A stretch of 64,000 nt of DNA from Atherix ibis. Lineage: Eukaryota > Arthropoda > Insecta > Diptera > Athericidae. The notes beneath the pieces are model-generated. The model was not told where the DNA came from. It was given only the letters and a program-made list of their open reading frames with translations, and did not search any database. Numbering within the stretch: the stretch's first letter is position 1; the number at the start of each line of letters is the position of its first letter. Positions 60,912-64,000 of this stretch are shown one piece after another. The stretch covers positions 54,133,667 to 54,197,666 of the forward strand of contig OY282610.1 in NCBI GenBank assembly GCA_958298945.1, written 5' to 3'. The position numbers were made by a program, and so were the translations under genes.

Positions 60912-62537
60912 ATGAATTTTTTCTCAAAACCACCAACAAAAATTTATCCAGAAAGAATTTTCTCATTCCAATGAGAATAATATGAATTGGAGAAGCTTTG
61001 CCTAAAAGTGCACAATCATACCCCAAACAAACATCTCCAAAAAACCACCATTTTCATAGAGAAAAACAAATTTTAAGAGAAAGTGGACTCAGTGTAATAA
61101 TTGTTGCCTCCTATTTTTTGAGAAAACTGGGTGCCTGGTGTAAAAATTGGATTTTCGTGAATATTGTCACAAATTTTCGAATTTTTGTGGTTTTTTGCAT
61201 ATCTTTAGGTGGTCAATTTATTTTGCTTTCAGTAAATAAAAAATTTAATTTTAGGCAATTTTTTTTTAATAGTGCTCACAAAAATTTATTCTGAAAGGAT
61301 ATTCCTTTTTCGATCAGGATAATATGGATCTAGAAGGCTATGTTAAAGTGTATGTAATGAAACCATGAAACAAATTGCCATTTTTATCCAAAAAAGCAAA
61401 CTTTATTTTTAAAAAAATACAGCGAAGTTTAGGTATTTTTTTTTAAAACGCCTGGAAAAATTTTTCCTGTAAGGACTTTTTTAGTCCGATCAGGATAATA
61501 AGAATAATTATTAGTTTCACATATGTATGCGCATTAACATCATTAAACAAATTTTCGAAAAAATTTCCTTTTTCATAGAAAAATAGAAATTTAAAAAAAA
61601 ATTGAATGATCTTTTGGCAAATTTTTCTCAAAACTCCCACCGAAATTTATCGTGACATGTCATTTTCCTTCCAATCATTATATTAAGAGTCATAGAAGGT
61701 TTGCCTGAAAAGTGTGCAATGACACCACAAAATAAATTCTAAAAAACCTTAATTTTTATACAAAAAAAAACGAATTTTAATAAAGAAAACAATTAATTTT
61801 ATGAATTTTTTCTCAAAATCACCAACAAAAATTTATCCAGAAAGGATATTCTCATTCCAATCGAGAAAATATGCATTGGAAAAGCTTTGCCTGAAAGTAC
61901 GCAATGACACCATAAAAACAATTCTAAAAACCTTAATTTGTATACAAAAAAAAACGAATTTTAAGAAAGAAAACAATAAATTTTATGAATTTTTTCTCAA
62001 AATCACCAACAAAAATTTATCCAGAAAGGATATTCTCATTCCAATCGAGAAAATATGTATTGGAGAAGCTTTGCCTGAAAGTACGCAATGACACCATAAA
62101 AACTATTCTAAAAACCTTAATTTGTATACAAAAAAAAAACGAATTTTAGGAAAGAAAACTATAAATTTTATGAATTTTTTCTCAAAATCACCAACAAAAA
62201 TTTATCCAGAAAGGATATTCTCATTCCAATCGAGAAAATATGCATTGGAGAAGCTTTGCCTAAAAGTACGCAATGACACCATAAAAACCGTTCTAAAAAC
62301 CTTAATTTTTATACAAAAAAAACGAATTTTAAGAAAGAAAACCATAAATTTTATGAATTTTTTCTCAAAATCACCAACAAAAATTTATCCAGAAATGATA
62401 TTCTCATTCCAATCGAGAAAATATGCATTGGAGAAGCTTTGCCTGAAAGTACGCAATGACACCATAAAAACAATTCTAAAAACCTTAATTTTTATACAAA
62501 AAAAAAACGAATTTTAAGAAAGAAAACCATAAATTTT
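60912..62537 (+). repeat. HOR unit 38: anchor + 4 monomers
   Basis: Anchor 60912-61800, run 61801-62537. Marks: GCCTAAAAGTGCAC near 61001 as in unit 36, GCGAAGTTTAGG near 61424, perfect GGAAAAATTTTTCC near 61454, AAAATTGAATGATC near 61601 and an extra A in CTGAAAAGTGTGC near 61706. M1 is of the GCATTGGAAAAGC form near 61872. Confidence 0.92.
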
Positions 62538-64000
62538 ATGAATTTTTTCTCAAAACCACCAACAAAAACTTATCCAGAAAGAATTTTCTCATTCCAATGA
62601 GAATAATATGAATTGGAGAAGCTTTGCCTGAAAGTGCACAATCATACCCCAATTAAACATCTCCAAAAAAACCACCATTTTCATAGAGAAAAACAAATTT
62701 TAAGAGAAAGTGGACTCAGTGTAATAATTGTTGCCTCCTATTTTTTGAGAAAACTGGGTGCCTGGTGTAAAAATTGGATTTTCGTGAATATTGTCACAAA
62801 TTTTCGAATTTTTGTGGTTTTTTGCATATCTTTAGGTGGTCAATTTATTTTGCTTTCAGTAAATAAAAAATTTAATTTTAGGCAATTTTTTTTTAATAGT
62901 GCTCACAAAAATTTATTCTGAAAGGATATTCCTTTTTCGATCAGGATAATATGGATCTAGAAGGCTATGTTAAAGTGTATGTAATGAAACCATGAAACAA
63001 ATTGCCATTTTTATCCAAAAAAGCAAACTTTATTTTTAAAAAAATACAGCGAACTTTAGGTATTTTTTTTTAAAACGCCTGGAAAAAATTTTCCTGTAAG
63101 GACTTTTTTAGTCCGATCAGGATAATAAGAATAATTATTTGTTTCACATATGTATGCGCATTAACATCATTAAACAAATTTTCGAAAAAATTTCCTTTTT
63201 CATAGAAAAATAGAAATTTAAAAAAAAAATTTAATGATCTTTTGGCAAATTTTTCTCAAAACTCCCACCGAAATTTATCGTGACATGTCATTTTCCTTCC
63301 AATCATTATATTAAGAGTTATAGAAGGTTTGTCTGAAAGTGTGCAATGACACCACAAAATAAATTCTAAAAAACCTTAATTTTTATACAAAAAAAACGAA
63401 TTTTAATAAAGAAAACAATTAATTTTATGAATTTTTTCTCAAAATCACCAACAAAAATTTATCCAGAAAGGATATTCTCATTCCAATCGAGAAAATATGT
63501 ATTGGAAAAGCTTTGCCTGAAAATACGCAATGACACCATAAAAACAATTCTAAAAACCTTAATTTGTATACAAAAAAAAAACGAATTTTAAGAAAGAAAA
63601 CTATAAATTTTATGAATTTTTTCTCAAAATCACCAACAAAAATTTATCCAGAAAGGATATTCTCATTCCAATCGAGAAAATATGTATTGGAGAAGCTTTG
63701 CCTGAAAGTACGCAATGACACCATAAAAACAATTCTAAAAACCTTAATTTGTATACAAAAAAAAACGAATTTTAGGAAAGAAAACTATAAATTTTATGAA
63801 TTTTTTCTCAAAATCACCAACAAAAATTTATCCAGAAGGGATATTCTCATTCCAATCGAGAAAATATGCATTGGAGAAGCTTTGCCTAAAAGTACGCAAT
63901 GACACCATAAAAACCGTTCTAAAAACCTTAATTTTTATACAAAAAAAAACGAATTTTAAGAAAGAAAACCATAAATTTTATGAATTTTTTCTCAAAATCA
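62538..64000 (+). repeat. HOR unit 39: anchor + at least 3 monomers, cut by window end
   Basis: Anchor 62538-63426, then M at 63427, 63611 and 63795, and the first 22 bases of a fourth from 63979. Marks: AAAAACTTATCC near 62564, CCCCAATTAAACATC near 62647, TTATTTGTTTCAC near 63135 and AGTTATAGAAGGTTTGTCTG near 63316. The visible M order is the modal one, so the unit may continue as a four-monomer unit beyond the window. Confidence 0.92.

Larger units (their letters stand above)
1..64000 (+). repeat. Satellite DNA array with higher-order repeat (HOR) structure
   Basis: The whole window is tandem repeat with no unique sequence at either edge. A canonical monomer of about 184 bp (start taken at the ATGAATTTTTTCTC motif) is interspersed at variable intervals with a fixed 886-bp anchor of diverged monomers. 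Anchors begin at 422, 2044, 3113, 4736 and so on to 62538, 39 in all, always in the same orientation. Successive anchor distances fit 886 plus a multiple of 184 bp. Composition is strongly A+T rich, with A-runs on the plus strand in M and T-runs in the anchor. Satellites of 170-190 bp monomers with HORs are typical of eukaryotic centromeric and pericentromeric heterochromatin; placing this one there is inference. I cannot name the species or a known satellite family. No gene, RNA gene, promoter, terminator or transposon is visible in any part. Confidence 0.97.

Noticed and set aside
1..64000. CRISPR-like array of repeats and spacers
   Set aside because: Repeat units are 184 bp and directly adjacent, with no unique spacers and no cas genes. 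The structure is a tandem satellite.

Overview
This window is one uninterrupted block of AT-rich tandem (satellite) DNA. I find no protein-coding gene, RNA gene, transposon, CRISPR array or unique flanking sequence anywhere in it. The head-to-tail monomer array with higher-order structure, near nucleosome-repeat length and megasatellite-like continuity suggest constitutive heterochromatin (centromeric, pericentromeric or subtelomeric) of a eukaryote. The sequence alone does not let me name the clade.

Layout: the array has two parts that alternate. (1) A roughly 886-bp anchor made of five diverged, relatively fixed segments, here called L, D1, D2, D3 and D4 (about 198, 144, 177, 184 and 183 bp). 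(2) A run of 0 to 15 nearly identical canonical monomers (M) of about 184 bp. One anchor plus its following run is one higher-order repeat (HOR) unit. I count 39 anchors, all on the same strand, plus a leading partial run at 1-421; unit 39 is cut by the window end. The commonest unit is about 1,622 bp (anchor plus 4 M; 11 of 38 complete units). Lengths rise in steps of about 184 bp: 885, 1070, 1255, 1437, 1622, 1806, 1990 and 2173 bp, then three long units with 11, 13 and 15 M at 44054-46935, 24231-27506 and 46936-50653.

Private single-base variants show nested duplication history. Units 13-14 (18.8-22.1 kb) match units 23-24 (34.7-38.1 kb) at a constant offset of 15,846 bp. Units 16-22 (23.2-34 kb) match units 28-35 (42.8-57 kb) in the same order. 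Adjacent sister pairs are units 8/9, 10/11, 18/19, 25/26, 29/30 and 35-36/37-38. Several junctions are chimeras between monomer classes, as expected for unequal crossing-over or gene conversion.

The segment at about 47.2-50.3 kb carries many one-base insertions and deletions that are rare elsewhere; this looks like poor consensus quality and not biology. The many short open frames are by-products of stop-poor AT-rich repeats. They begin at non-ATG or arbitrary positions, are broken by indels in several copies, and should not be annotated as genes. I found no previously undescribed gene system. The points of interest are the HOR architecture, its nested duplications, and conserved short palindromes in the anchor.
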